This document shows positions 1-8,828 of a stretch of 64,000 bases of DNA, piece after piece; within the stretch, counting starts at the first letter, position 1; each line of letters begins with the position of its first letter. The position numbers were made by a program, and so were the translations under genes. Under the pieces are notes generated by a model. The model did no database searches. It saw only the letters and a list, made by a program, of their open reading frames with translations, and had not been told where the DNA came from. The DNA is from Streptomyces melanogenes. Lineage in GTDB: Bacteria; Actinomycetota; Actinomycetes; Streptomycetales; Streptomycetaceae. The stretch covers positions 424,648 to 488,647 of the forward strand of contig NZ_BMTS01000005.1 of assembly GCF_014649795.1 (NCBI RefSeq), in the 5' to 3' direction.

Positions 1-67
1 GAGCCGAGACGCTCTCGACGCGCCGTTCGTGCCAGTTCTTCCACTCCTGTGCCGCGTCCGTGCTCAA
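1..67 (-). CDS. DUF1684-like protein, N-terminal fragment (cut by window edge)
   Basis: Only the first 22 or so codons lie in the window. The reading begins at a TTG at 67-65 and gives L/M-STDAAQEWKNWHERRVESVSA, with the Trp/His-rich 'W..WH..R' start that I recognise from actinobacterial DUF1684 proteins. A GGAAGGG Shine-Dalgarno candidate lies at 77-83. The TTG is 5 bases after the stop of the monooxygenase gene, so it is probably the last visible cistron of that operon. An upstream in-frame TTG at 76-74 is an alternative start. Function of DUF1684 is unknown. The family call is a short-fragment inference. Confidence 0.5.
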   Translation of the reverse strand, partial: MSTDAAQEWKNWHERRVESVSA

Positions 68-72
68 TGTGT

Positions 73-1365
73 TCAACCCTTCCGTACGGGGGTGGGCAGC
101 CCCAGGTGCGAGCGCAGTGTCGGGCCGGAGTATTCCGTACGGAAGGCGCCGCGCTCCTGCAGCAGCGGCACCACCTGGTCGACGAAGTCGTCGAGTCCGC
201 CCGGGGTGAGATGCGGGACGAGGATGAAGCCGTCGGCGGCGTCGGCCGCGACGAACTCGGTGAGCTGGGCCGCGACCGAAGCCGGTGTCCCGATGAACGA
301 CTGGCGGCCGCTCGTCTCGATGACCGTCTGCCGGATGGAGAGGCCCTTGGCCTCGGACAGCGCCCGCCACTTGGCGGCGACCGTGAAGGGGTCGCCCACC
401 TTTACTCGGCCCTTGACCAGTTCGGAGTCCGGGTCCGGGTCGATGTCGGGGAGCGGTCCGTCCGGGTCGTACGCGGAAAGGTCGCGGCCCCAGATCTGCT
501 CCAGGGCGACGATCGCGTTCTGCGGGGAGATCTGGCGGCGCCGGATGTCGGCGGCCTTCTCCTGCGCCTCGGCGTCGGTGTCGCCGAGGACGACGGTCAC
601 CCCGGGCATGATCTTCAGGTCCTCGGGGCGCCTGCCGTACGCGGCGAGCCGGGACTTCACATCCGCGTAGAACTCCCGCCCGGCCTCCAGCGTGCCGTGC
701 CGGGTGAAGACGATGTCGGCGGTGGAGGCGGCGAACTCGCGGCCCTCGCCGGAGTCCCCGGCCTGGATGACGACCGGGTAGCCCTGCGGGGAGCGGGGGA
801 CGGTGAACTCCCCGGATATGGAGAAGTGCTGCCCTTGGTGGGCGAACGGGCACGGGGTGCCCTCCGGCGTCCAGGAGTCCCACAGCTCGCGGGCGGTCGC
901 GACGAACTCGGCGGCCCTCGTATAGCGGTCGGCGCGGTCCAGGTAGCCGCCGCGCCGGAAGTTCTCTCCGGTGAAGGCGTCGAAGGAGGTGACCACGTTC
1001 CAGGCGGCGCGCCCGCCGGAGAGGTGGTCGAGGGAGGCGAAGCGCCGGGCGAGCTCGTAGGGCTCGTTGAAGGTGGCGTTGACGGTGGCGGCCAAGCCCA
1101 GGTGCTCGGTGACGGCCGCGAGCGCGCCGAGGACGGTGAGGGATTCGGGGCGGCCGACCACGTCGAGGTCGTGGATGCGCCCCTTGTGCTCGCGCAGCCG
1201 CAGCCCCTCGGCGAGGAAGAAGAAGTCGAACCGGCCGCGCTCGGCGGCGCGGGCCAGATGGACGAAGGAGGAGAAGTCGATCTGGCTCCGGGAGCGCGGG
1301 TCGGCCCACACCGTGGTGTTGTTGACGCCCGGGAAGTGGGCGGCGAGGTGCATCTGCTTGGTCAT
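73..1365 (-). CDS. NtaA/SnaA/DszA-family FMN-dependent monooxygenase
   Basis: A 430-residue bacterial-luciferase-like flavin monooxygenase. Such enzymes use FMNH2 from a partner reductase and O2 to cleave C-S or C-N bonds or to oxidise small organics. The start MTKQMHLAAHFPG, the 'AERGRFDFFFLAEGL' segment, 'RAAWNVVTS' and 'GYPVVIQAGDSGEG' are typical of the NtaA/SnaA/DszA branch, and the length is normal for it. The ATG at 1365 overlaps the stop of the upstream oxidoreductase by 4 bases (ATGA), indicating translational coupling. It sits in an operon with an amino-acid-type ABC transporter. This resembles the organisation of Bacillus ytm/yxe sulfur-scavenging operons, whose YtnJ-like enzyme belongs to this family. 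The substrate is unknown; an S-alkyl or S-succino amino acid is an inference from context. Confidence 0.88.
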   Translation of the reverse strand: MTKQMHLAAHFPGVNNTTVWADPRSRSQIDFSSFVHLARAAERGRFDFFFLAEGLRLREHKGRIHDLDVVGRPESLTVLGALAAVTEHLGLAATVNATFNEPYELARRFASLDHLSGGRAAWNVVTSFDAFTGENFRRGGYLDRADRYTRAAEFVATARELWDSWTPEGTPCPFAHQGQHFSISGEFTVPRSPQGYPVVIQAGDSGEGREFAASTADIVFTRHGTLEAGREFYADVKSRLAAYGRRPEDLKIMPGVTVVLGDTDAEAQEKAADIRRRQISPQNAIVALEQIWGRDLSAYDPDGPLPDIDPDPDSELVKGRVKVGDPFTVAAKWRALSEAKGLSIRQTVIETSGRQSFIGTPASVAAQLTEFVAADAADGFILVPHLTPGGLDDFVDQVVPLLQERGAFRTEYSGPTLRSHLGLPTPVRKG

Positions 1366-2363
1366 GACGGGCTCCCGGCCTGCGCGTACTGGTTGGCGGC
1401 CCGGGACAGGCCCAGGTGTTCGCGGAGGGTGGCGCCGGGATAGAACCGGCGCATTAAGCCCCGGTGCTGGAGCACCGGTACGGTCCCGTCGACGAGCAGC
1501 GCCAGATCGCGCTCGGGCTCGGCCGGGCGCAGCTGGAAGCCTTCGGCGGCGCCCTGCTCGTACCAGTCGCCGATGAGCCCGGCGAGGGCGACCGCGTCGG
1601 CGGTGGTGTGCAGGGCGACCGGGAGCTGGACGAGCACCCGCAGCCGCTCGGGGTCGCGGCCGTGGGCGCGGGCCCGGTCGCGCAGTTCCTCGCGCAGTGC
1701 GCGGGCGGCGGCCGGGTCCCCGGCACGCACCAGGGCGACGTCGGCGTGCCGGACGGCGGCCGCGCGCGGCTCGGGGGCGGTCGCGTCGATCACCGTGACG
1801 GGGTGGCCCTGCGGCGGCCGGGGCACGATGGCCGGGCCGCGCACCGAGAACGTACTGCCTACGAAGTCGACGTAGTGCAGCTTGTCGCGGTCGATGAAGC
1901 GGCCGGTGGGCTCGTCGCGGATCTCGGCGCCGTCCTCCCAGCTGTCCCACAGCCTGGCCGCCACGTCGGCGACTTCGCGGGCCTCGTGCCACAGGTCGGC
2001 GGCGGGGGCCGCGGGACGGCGGCCGAAGAGCGCGGCCTCCGCCTCGGTGGTGGACACCTCGAGGCTCCAGCCGGCCCGGCCCCGGCTCACCCAGTCGAGG
2101 GTGGCCACGGCCGAGGAGACGTGGAACGGCTCGGTGTGGGTGGTGGTCACGGCGGGCACGAGCCCGATCCGCTCGGTGGCGGGCGCGACCCGGGCGAGCA
2201 CGGCGAGCGCGTCGAGTCCGGGCCGGGCGAAGGAGTCCCCGAGCGTGACGAAGTCCAGGGTGCCGCGCTCGGCGAGCTGGGCGAGGGCGGTGTAGTGGCG
2301 GGCCTCGTAGTGGGGCGGGCCGCCGATGTCGACGGCGAGGTGGAGTGGACGGGTGGCGGGCAT
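1362..2363 (-). CDS. LLM class flavin-dependent oxidoreductase
   Basis: A 333-residue member of the luciferase-like (TIM-barrel, F420/FMN) superfamily, shorter than the neighbouring NtaA-type enzyme. Visible family features are an early 'PLHLAVDIGG', 'LAERGTLDFVTLGDSF', 'ATERIGLVPAVTTTHTEPFHVSSAVATLDWVSRGRAGW' as scattered blocks, and 'PRPPQGHPVTVID'. It ends with the same 'ATLREHLGL' type C-terminus as its neighbour ('PTLRSHLGL'), so the two are probably paralogues working on related substrates. It overlaps the downstream monooxygenase by 4 bases and follows the transporter ATPase by 51 bases. The paired arrangement suggests successive or alternative oxidation steps on an imported compound. 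No NAD(P)H:flavin reductase of the usual small type is visible here, so reduced flavin must come from elsewhere or from the FAD/NAD(P) protein of this operon. Confidence 0.85.
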   Translation of the reverse strand: MPATRPLHLAVDIGGPPHYEARHYTALAQLAERGTLDFVTLGDSFARPGLDALAVLARVAPATERIGLVPAVTTTHTEPFHVSSAVATLDWVSRGRAGWSLEVSTTEAEAALFGRRPAAPAADLWHEAREVADVAARLWDSWEDGAEIRDEPTGRFIDRDKLHYVDFVGSTFSVRGPAIVPRPPQGHPVTVIDATAPEPRAAAVRHADVALVRAGDPAAARALREELRDRARAHGRDPERLRVLVQLPVALHTTADAVALAGLIGDWYEQGAAEGFQLRPAEPERDLALLVDGTVPVLQHRGLMRRFYPGATLREHLGLSRAANQYAQAGSPS

Positions 2364-2414
2364 GGCGGTGACTTCTTTCTACGGAGGGCCTGGGCCTTGG
2401 GAGGGCGTCGGCCT

Positions 2415-3182
2415 TCAGAGGACCTTGGCGAGGAAGGCGCGGGTGCGTTCGTGGCGGGGGTGGTCGAGCACCTCGGCGGGCGGGCCCTGCTCGACGATCA
2501 GGCCGCCGTCCATGAAGACGACCGTGTCGGCGACCTCGCGGGCGAAGCCGATCTCATGGGTGACGACGATCATCGTGGTGCCCTGGAGCGCCAGGTCCTT
2601 GATGACGTCGAGGACTTCGCCGACCAGCTCGGGGTCGAGCGCGGAGGTCGGCTCGTCGAAGAGGAGGAGCTTCGGCTCCAGGGCGAGCGCGCGGGCGATG
2701 GCGACGCGCTGCTGCTGGCCGCCGGAGAGCTGTCTGGGATAGGCGCCCGCCTTGTCGGCGAGGCCGACGCGGGCGAGCAGCTTCTCCGCCGCGGCCACCG
2801 CCTCCTTGCGGGGGCGGCCGAGCGCGGCGACGGGCGCCTCGGTGACGTTCTCCAGGACGGTCAGGTGCGGGAAGAGGTTGAAGTTCTGGAAGACGAAGCC
2901 GATCCCGGTGCGCTGCTTCAGGACCTCCCGCTCGCGCAGCTCGTACAGCTTGTCGCCGGAGCGGCGGTAGCCGATCAGCGTGCCGTCGACGCTGACCGAG
3001 CCGCGGTCCACCTTCTCCAGGTGGTTGATGGTCCGCAGCAGGGTGGACTTGCCCGAGCCGGAGGGGCCGAGGACGACGGTGACCTCGCCCGCGCGGACGT
3101 CGAGGTCGATGCCGCGCAGCACTTCGAGGCTGCCGAAGCTCTTGTGTACGGAACGGACTTCGACCATGGCGGTGGCGGTCAT
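2415..3182 (-). CDS. Polar amino acid ABC transporter, ATP-binding protein (GlnQ-like)
   Basis: A 255-residue ABC ATPase with Walker [10 protein letters not shown] (about residues 39-47), Q-loop in '[19 protein letters not shown]', signature LSGGQQQR, Walker B '[14 protein letters not shown]' and switch His in 'VVTHEIGFA'. All catalytic motifs are intact. The 'VFQ.FNLFPH.T.L.N' pattern and the length are those of GlnQ/HisP polar amino-acid importers. Its partner permease is encoded at 5007-5861 and the binding protein at 6329-7276. The FAD/NAD(P) gene is inserted between ATPase and permease, an unusual order. The start is taken at 3182, preceded by GAAGGA; a second ATG 15 bases downstream (MVEVRS) is also possible. 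Inferred role: energising uptake of the substrate that the two monooxygenases process. Confidence 0.92.
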   Translation of the reverse strand: MTATAMVEVRSVHKSFGSLEVLRGIDLDVRAGEVTVVLGPSGSGKSTLLRTINHLEKVDRGSVSVDGTLIGYRRSGDKLYELREREVLKQRTGIGFVFQNFNLFPHLTVLENVTEAPVAALGRPRKEAVAAAEKLLARVGLADKAGAYPRQLSGGQQQRVAIARALALEPKLLLFDEPTSALDPELVGEVLDVIKDLALQGTTMIVVTHEIGFAREVADTVVFMDGGLIVEQGPPAEVLDHPRHERTRAFLAKVL

Positions 3183-3237
3183 GAGGGGGGTTCCTTCGTC
3201 AGGGAGAGGTGTACGGAACGGGGGCGACGGCGCCGGA

Positions 3238-5010
3238 TCAGGCGCTGAGCGGGTGACACGCGAGGTCGCGCAGGAAGCTCAGCGCGGCGCGCGCACAGGC
3301 GTCGTTCTGCGCGAACGCGGGCCCGCCGGTGCGGGGCCGGGTGAAGGCCCCGGACGCCCGGGCGGTGGTGTGCGGGCCGAGCGCGAAGCGGCGCGGGTGC
3401 GGGCGCCCCTCGCCGTCCAGGACGCGGCCGTCGGCGGGGTCCACGCTCAGCAGCCCGCTGGCGGAGACGTCCGCGCCGTCCCGGTGGAGCGCGCGCAGCA
3501 GCGGGCTGCGGGTGCGCTCCAGGGACGGCTCGGGCAGCCGCGCCTCGACCAGGGCGCGCGCCTCGGTCCACTCCCCCGGCACACTGGCGCCGCCCGCCCG
3601 GAAGACGCCCTTGTCCTCGTCGCGCTCCACGGTGATGCCCGCGCCGAGGAAGCGGACGACCCCGGCGTCGGAGAGCGCGAGCAGCTGGCGCAGCCGGGGC
3701 CCGGGCGGCCCGGAGGCGAGATAGCTGAAGAACCCGTGCCACCAGCCGCCCACGTCGCCGAAACGCAGGAGCTGCCCGTAGACGGAGAGCAGCCCGAGGA
3801 ACACCGCCAGGTCGGGGCTGTGCGCCCGGTCGTGACGGCGTGTCAGGTCCTGGGTGATGTAGGCGCGCAGCCCGTCCTGGAGGGCATCGGGGGACGCGAA
3901 GCGCACGCCGTCCAGGGGGTGGTCGAGCGCCTCCAGGTCGAGCCGGTCGGCCGGGTCGGGCACGGCGGCCGCGACCAGGGCGTGCAGCTCGGGGCTTCCC
4001 GCGTCGGCCGCCGCGTACTTCTCCTCGAAGTCGGGCCAGTCGACGGCCGTGCGCCCGGGGTGGGCGGTGAAGAGCCGGTGGTAGTGCGCGAAGCCGAGCT
4101 CCTTGTCGATGAGCGGCCACACGTCCCGCCGGAAGTCGGGGCGGCCCGGCCGCTTCAGCAGCTCGTCGACGGCGTCCGGCCCGAAGAAGCGCGGCAGCGG
4201 CGGCCGTTCGCCCTGCCAGGTGTAGCCGATCTTGGAGTGGTACGGGACGCCGCGCCGCGAGCCGACGTGCAGGACCGGTTCGCGGCCGGACGGGTGGTAG
4301 GTCCCGCTCTCGTCGTAGCGTCCGCCGCGCCCCTCGGTGAGCAGCACCATCAGGTCGACGAAGGCGAGCCCGAAGCCGCGCACGATCACCGGTTCGCCGG
4401 GGCGCAGGGCGGACAGGTCCGCGTCGGCGGTGAAGTCGGGCGGCAGGTGGACGAGCCCGTGGCGGTCGGCGAAGTCGGTCAACTCCCGCTGTTCGGCGTC
4501 GGGTTCGGCGTCCAGGTGGCCGAGGGTGAGCACCACCAGGTCGGCGCTCAGCGGCTCGGCGCGCCCTTCGAGCCACACCCGCTGGCGGCCCCCGCGCGGG
4601 CCGCCGATCCGCAGCACCCGGGTGCGGTGCTCGTGGACGGTGACGGCGGGGCCGAGCGCGGCCACCGCCTCCTCGTACACCCAGCGCAGATACGCGCCCT
4701 GCGCCCGGCGGCTGGGGAAGGTCTGCCCGTCGATCCCGGCCCACTCGGCGAGGGTGGGGCCCGGGCGCACCGGGCCCTCCTGGCGGACGGTCTCGTCGGT
4801 GAACATGGTGACGTCCTCGGCCACGGAGTTCATCCACAGCAGCGGCGACTGCTCCTCGCGCCAGATCCGGCCGCCGCCCGGCGGATGGGGGTCCACCAGA
4901 TGGACGTCCAGCGGCTGGTCCCCGTACAGAACAGGGAGGTTGGCGGCGAGCCGTTCCAGGAAACCGGTCCCCCGCGGACCGGCTCCCACGACGACCACGG
5001 ACGCGGTCAC
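3238..5010 (-). CDS. FAD/NAD(P)-binding protein (FAD-NAD(P)_binding family)
   Basis: A 590-residue flavoprotein that starts directly with a dinucleotide-binding Rossmann motif, [17 protein letters not shown] (GxGxxG). This is followed by '[17 protein letters not shown]' and '[17 protein letters not shown]', hallmarks of the large FAD/NAD(P)-binding proteins related to lysine/ornithine N-monooxygenases (PF13454-like). A second nucleotide-binding-like '[25 protein letters not shown]' lies near residues 195-220. The GTG start at 5010 overlaps the permease stop by 4 bases (GTGA), so translation is coupled. Family members are often encoded beside amino-acid ABC transporters and LLM monooxygenases in actinomycetes. 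The reaction is not established. Possible roles are N- or S-oxidation of the imported amino acid, or supply of reduced flavin; neither is shown by the sequence. Confidence 0.82.
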   Translation of the reverse strand: MTASVVVVGAGPRGTGFLERLAANLPVLYGDQPLDVHLVDPHPPGGGRIWREEQSPLLWMNSVAEDVTMFTDETVRQEGPVRPGPTLAEWAGIDGQTFPSRRAQGAYLRWVYEEAVAALGPAVTVHEHRTRVLRIGGPRGGRQRVWLEGRAEPLSADLVVLTLGHLDAEPDAEQRELTDFADRHGLVHLPPDFTADADLSALRPGEPVIVRGFGLAFVDLMVLLTEGRGGRYDESGTYHPSGREPVLHVGSRRGVPYHSKIGYTWQGERPPLPRFFGPDAVDELLKRPGRPDFRRDVWPLIDKELGFAHYHRLFTAHPGRTAVDWPDFEEKYAAADAGSPELHALVAAAVPDPADRLDLEALDHPLDGVRFASPDALQDGLRAYITQDLTRRHDRAHSPDLAVFLGLLSVYGQLLRFGDVGGWWHGFFSYLASGPPGPRLRQLLALSDAGVVRFLGAGITVERDEDKGVFRAGGASVPGEWTEARALVEARLPEPSLERTRSPLLRALHRDGADVSASGLLSVDPADGRVLDGEGRPHPRRFALGPHTTARASGAFTRPRTGGPAFAQNDACARAALSFLRDLACHPLSA

Positions 5011-5861
5011 CGGGCGTCCGCCGAGCCGCGCGCGTAGTAGCGCTCCACGTAGTACTGCCCGAGGGAGAGCAGCGAGGTCACCACGACGTACCAGATGGTC
5101 GCGACCAGGAGCAGCGGCACCACCTGGTAGGTGCGGTGGTAGACGAGCTGGACCGAGTAGAGCAGGTCCTGCACGGCGATGATGGAGACGATCGAGGTGC
5201 CCTTGAGGGTGCCGATCAGCATGTTCCCGGCGGGCGGCACGATGGAGCGCATCGCCTGCGGCAGCACGATCCGGCGCAGTCTGCGCCATCGGCCCAGACC
5301 CAGGGACTGGGCGGCCTCGATCTGGCCGCGCTCCACGGAGAGGATGCCGCCGCGCACCACCTCGGCGGCGTACGCGGCCTCGTGCAGGGTGAGGCCGACG
5401 ACGGCGACGGTGACCGGCCCCATCAGGTCGACCGTGCGCACGCCCAGGATCTCCGGGTAGAGCGCCCCGATGTTGAACCAGAAGAGCAGCTGCACCAGGA
5501 TCGGCGTCGAGCGGAACAGCCACACGTAGCCCCAACTGACCGCCTTCAGCACGGGGTTGGCGGACAGGCGCATCACCGCGAGCACGGTGCCGAGCGCGAA
5601 GCCGAGCGCCATCACGGCGGCGGTCAGCCACAGGGTGAGCCACAGTCCGCGCAGCACGGCGGCCGTGGCGAAGTAGTCGCCGACAACGCCCCACTGGAAG
5701 GCGTCGTTGCGGACGACCGAGACGAGCGCCAGGGCGAGCAGGACGAGGAGGGCAACCGCCGCCGCCCACTGGCCCGTTCGGCGGACCGGGACGATGCGGA
5801 GCTGGGGGCCGGGGCCGTCGTCGGGCAGGACGGGCGGCTGTTTCGAGAGGGTCAGGGACAT
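5007..5861 (-). CDS. Polar amino acid ABC transporter permease
   Basis: A 284-residue inner-membrane permease of the HisMQ/GlnP type. After a cytoplasmic N-terminus (about 30 residues) there is a first hydrophobic helix (AAAVALLVLLALALVSVV), then a periplasmic stretch and a core of about five further helices. The EAA loop that contacts the ATPase is visible as 'EAAQSLGLGRWRRLRRIVLPQAMR', matching the family consensus EAA...G......I.LPQA. 'LFRSTPILVQLLFWFNIG' is also typical. It is the first gene of the leftward operon, has a promoter candidate at 5949-5979, and overlaps the following flavoprotein gene by 4 bases. A single permease gene is present, so it presumably works as a homodimer. Confidence 0.92.
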   Translation of the reverse strand: MSLTLSKQPPVLPDDGPGPQLRIVPVRRTGQWAAAVALLVLLALALVSVVRNDAFQWGVVGDYFATAAVLRGLWLTLWLTAAVMALGFALGTVLAVMRLSANPVLKAVSWGYVWLFRSTPILVQLLFWFNIGALYPEILGVRTVDLMGPVTVAVVGLTLHEAAYAAEVVRGGILSVERGQIEAAQSLGLGRWRRLRRIVLPQAMRSIVPPAGNMLIGTLKGTSIVSIIAVQDLLYSVQLVYHRTYQVVPLLLVATIWYVVVTSLLSLGQYYVERYYARGSADAR

Positions 5862-6328
5862 GCGAAGGCTCCGTGGATGCCGGGATCGAACACGGTGATG
5901 CCTTCACGGACACTGCGCGGACCAGCCCCTCAGCACGGTCCGTTCCCGAGGCTATGCGGTGCGTACGGCCGGTTGTCAAGGTTGTCCGCACTGTGAGCGG
6001 TACGTCTCACGGCAGTTGACGCGGATACGGATGCCTGTTCCACTTGGGCCATGCATCCGCAGCAGTGGCTGGTCACGCGCTCCCACATCGACTTCGGTCG
6101 AGTGTGGTCCTCCTCCTGTTGAGCCGACCTCCCGCACGGATTTCCCACGGCGCCCGCGCGCGCCGTTCTCCCGCGCCTTCACACAGCTGACACCGCGCAC
6201 CCCTCCCCTCGTACCACCGCACTCCCTCCGACGCTTCGGCGTGCCCCCGCCCACCCCCGACACGTCCGCGTGCCGCCGCGCAGCCCCGGCACTTCCGCCT
6301 GCCCGAAATCCCTGGAGCGCACCGCATC
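5862..6328. other. Divergent intergenic region between permease and binding-protein genes
   Basis: 467 bases with no convincing gene. It must hold the promoters for both the leftward operon (candidate at 5949-5979) and the rightward binding-protein gene. A TTGACG at 6016-6021 on the plus strand could be a -35 for the latter, but no good -10 follows. No riboswitch that I recognise (SAM, T-box leader) is visible. Confidence 0.4.
5949..5979 (-). promoter_or_regulatory. Candidate promoter of the leftward transporter/monooxygenase operon
   Basis: On the minus strand a consensus -35 TTGACA (5979-5974) is followed after 17 bases by CATAGC (5956-5951); TAGCCT at 5954-5949 is the alternative -10 with 19-base spacing. 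It lies about 90 bases upstream of the permease ATG. The -35 element falls inside a direct repeat of GGTTGTC on the plus strand (5971-5977 and 5980-5986), a possible repressor or activator site. By-eye call only. Confidence 0.45.
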
Positions 6329-7276
6329 ATGAGCAGGTACCGCAGTTTCGCCGCTTTCGCCCTGATCACCGTCGCGGCCCTCGGCCTCACCGCGTGCGGG
6401 TCCGGCGACCCGGCCGACGCCGGGCCCGCCGCGCGGGCCGAGCCCGCCGGGGCCAAGGGGAAGATCCCCACCACCGACGTGGTGTCCGCCGTCAAGAAGG
6501 ACGAGGCCGCGGCCGCGCTGCTGCCCAAGGGCGTACGCGAGTCGGGCACCCTCACCGTCGCCAGCAGCGTGGGCAACCCGCCCGGCGCCGTCTACCTGGC
6601 GGACGGCAGGACCGTCGCCGGGCAGGACATCGACTTCGCGGACGCGGTCGCCAAGGTCCTCGGCCTGAAGCTGAAGCGCCAGGTCGCGGCCTTCGAGGTG
6701 ATCCTGCCGGCGCTCGACAGCGGCAAGTACGACCTCGGCACCGGCAACTTCGGGGTGACCGACGAGCGCCGCAGGACCATCGACTTCGTCACCTACATCA
6801 ACGACGGCCAGGGCTTCGCCGTCCGCGAGGACAGCAGGCTCGGCAAGGTCACCGACCTGACCCAGCTGTGCGGCCTCAAGGTGGCGACCGGCGCGGGCAC
6901 CACCTTCGAGGCGACCCTGGAGAAGAACAAGGGCCGCTGCGCCGAGGCGGGCAAGAAGGCGTACTCGATCCAGACCTACAGCGAGCAGGGCGCGCTGTGG
7001 ATCTCGCTCCAGCAGGGCCGCAGCGATGTGGTGATGTCGACGATCAACGGCCTTCGCTACGCCGTGGCGCAGCAGCCGGGGCTGCGCTTCCTCAACGAGT
7101 TCCACCGGCTCGACGTGGGCTTCGCCTTCAAGAAGGGCACCCCGCTCGCCCCGGCCTTCCAGGCCGCGGTGAACGACCTCAAGAAGGACGGGACGTACGA
7201 CAGGATCCTGGCGAAGTGGGGCACGGGAGAGTCCGCGATCGCGTCGTCACAGATCTCACCCCCCGAACACAAGTGA
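6329..7276 (+). CDS. Polar amino acid ABC transporter substrate-binding lipoprotein
   Basis: A 315-residue secreted lipoprotein. The signal peptide is MSRYRSFAAFALITVAALG with lipobox LTAC, giving acylated Cys23. The mature part is a family 3 (SBP_bac_3) solute-binding domain: 'SGTLTVASSVGNPPGAVYLADGRTVAGQDIDFADAVAKVLG' in pieces, 'DLGTGNFGVTDERRRTIDFVTYINDGQGF', 'LCGLKVATGAGTTFE' and a C-terminal 'LKKDGTYDRILAKWG', all typical. A GGAG ribosome-binding site precedes the ATG. It is transcribed away from the permease/ATPase operon. The linker 'IPTTDVVSAVKKDEAAAALLPKGVR' before the binding domain is commonly found in Streptomyces members. Ligand unknown; an amino acid carrying an oxidisable side group is inferred from the adjacent monooxygenases. 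Confidence 0.92.
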   Translation: MSRYRSFAAFALITVAALGLTACGSGDPADAGPAARAEPAGAKGKIPTTDVVSAVKKDEAAAALLPKGVRESGTLTVASSVGNPPGAVYLADGRTVAGQDIDFADAVAKVLGLKLKRQVAAFEVILPALDSGKYDLGTGNFGVTDERRRTIDFVTYINDGQGFAVREDSRLGKVTDLTQLCGLKVATGAGTTFEATLEKNKGRCAEAGKKAYSIQTYSEQGALWISLQQGRSDVVMSTINGLRYAVAQQPGLRFLNEFHRLDVGFAFKKGTPLAPAFQAAVNDLKKDGTYDRILAKWGTGESAIASSQISPPEHK

Positions 7277-7304
7277 CCCTGTGAATACGGCTGGTGACTG
7301 TACG

Positions 7305-8516
7305 TCAGCAGTCACAACCACAGTCGCAGCAGTCGCACCCGTCACAGCACTGGCAGGCGTCGCAGCAATCGCAGCAGTCACAGTCGCAGTCGCGGCAGAA
7401 GCCTTCGCGCTTCTTCCGCGACCAGGGGCCCTCGTACTCCTTTGCGCAGCACATCTGGCAGGTGCAGCAGAGCCCGGCGAAGACCCCGCACCCGGCGAGG
7501 AATCCGCGCGGCGCGGGCGGCCTGGGGCCTTCGCCCTGCGGGGGCGAGCCGTACGGGTTGCCGGGCACGGGTGCGTACGGGCCGCCGGGCGGCGGCGAGC
7601 CGTAGGGACCGGGCTGGTGGGAGCCGTGCGCCTCCGCATCGGCGTGCCCGTGGGCGCAGCCCGCCGTGCCGAAGGACCGGTTCACGGACTGCTTGAGCTC
7701 GTGGGCGAGCAGGACGTGCGCCAGCCTGCCGTCGACGAAGTCGACCTCGCGGAGCGCCAGCCGGATGCCGTGCACCGCGTCGTCGGCCAGCCGCCGGGCC
7801 TCGGCCAGGTCGGTGCCGGTCGCGGTGAGCGGGTTCCAGGCGCCCGACGCGGCGTCAGGTGCCTGGTCCTCCACGGCGTCCAGGAGGTGCGCGAGCCGTC
7901 CGAAGAGGCGGCCCGCCTCGGCCAGCGGCTCGGCGTTGTGCGGCCGCCCGGCGAGGACAGCGGTGTGCGCGAAGGCGGCCGCGGTGGCCGTCTCGGTCGG
8001 TTCGGTGACCGTGAGCAGGGAGGTGCCCGGTCCCGCGAGCGCCTCGATCGCGGTCTGCCGGTCGACCGCGTCGACCAGGACCGCCGTGTCGAACCCGAGG
8101 GAGGCGCCGGTGCGGGCGCCCGCACGGTCCCAGCTCGCGGCGACCTTGCGGGCAGCGAGCGCCACCGGCCTGCGCTTCAACAGGCCGTCCCGGTCGGCCA
8201 CGTGGTCGCGGACCTTCGCCGAGGCCAGGACCAGCGAGACGGCGGCGGCGAGCCGGGCGCCCTCGCCCTGGGCGACCGGGGCCGTCCGCATCGCGCGCAG
8301 CGGACAGGGCCCGGCGGTGCGCCTGCGTCCCGTACCGCTCTCGACCTGAGCCTCTGTCAGAACCGAGACGATCAGCCCGTCGTAGTTGGTCACGACCCGG
8401 GCGAGCTGCCCGTGGTCGGAGCGAAGTGCCAGGCAGAGGCCGCAGAGATGGGCCATCCACTCAGTGCGCAGGCCCTCGGTGAGCCGATGCGAGCAGGGCC
8501 TGACGATTCCGAACAC
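7305..8516 (-). CDS. DUF5685 family protein with Cys/Asp-rich C-terminal tail
   Basis: A 403-residue protein of the actinobacterial DUF5685 family; function unknown. The conserved N-terminus VFGIVRPCSHRL...EWMAHLCGLCLALR carries several Cys, and '(N)YDGLIVSVLTEAQ' is typical. I chose the GTG at 8516, with GGGGGAG just upstream, over a longer open frame extending to 8600. After a Pro/Gly-rich linker (GPYGSPPPGGPYAPVPG) a 'CTCQMCCAKEYEGPW' segment leads to a final 30 residues with 16 Cys plus many Asp, in C-D-C, C-C-D and C-D-C-C patterns. This could bind several metal ions or an Fe-S or Zn/Cu cluster. There is no signal peptide or clear transmembrane helix. It converges with the binding-protein gene with only 28 bases between them. 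Confidence 0.8.
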   Translation of the reverse strand: MFGIVRPCSHRLTEGLRTEWMAHLCGLCLALRSDHGQLARVVTNYDGLIVSVLTEAQVESGTGRRRTAGPCPLRAMRTAPVAQGEGARLAAAVSLVLASAKVRDHVADRDGLLKRRPVALAARKVAASWDRAGARTGASLGFDTAVLVDAVDRQTAIEALAGPGTSLLTVTEPTETATAAAFAHTAVLAGRPHNAEPLAEAGRLFGRLAHLLDAVEDQAPDAASGAWNPLTATGTDLAEARRLADDAVHGIRLALREVDFVDGRLAHVLLAHELKQSVNRSFGTAGCAHGHADAEAHGSHQPGPYGSPPPGGPYAPVPGNPYGSPPQGEGPRPPAPRGFLAGCGVFAGLCCTCQMCCAKEYEGPWSRKKREGFCRDCDCDCCDCCDACQCCDGCDCCDCGCDC

Positions 8517-8828
8517 GACGCTCCCCCGGGTGCCGTGGGGCACCCCGCCCCACGCCTCGTTCAACAGTGCGGCAGGCATCGTATCGATCGATCCGTTCAC
8601 CCGTACGCCCGCTCCATCACCCGCCTGGACGGAAGTTCATATTTTGTATCCGTTACCCGTCATACAGCGGAAGAAAGCTGACGATTCGCCACATCTTCTG
8701 CACCAGTCCCGTCACGAATCCCCTGCACGGCGGCTATCCACTTGGCGCGGTATCCGCATCATGGACGACCATAGGGGTGCGGAACGCGAGAAGTAGCTAG
8801 AAGAAGTCCGCTGTGAGAGGAGGCGTCC
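8517..8828. other. Intergenic region between divergent DUF5685 and sepF genes
   Basis: About 310 bases without a supported gene. It includes a locally AT-rich stretch around 8638-8665 and a short hairpin GGTGCC-GTGG-GGCACC at 8529-8544 just upstream of the DUF5685 start. Promoters for both genes are expected here, but I found no strong -35/-10 pair. Confidence 0.35.
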
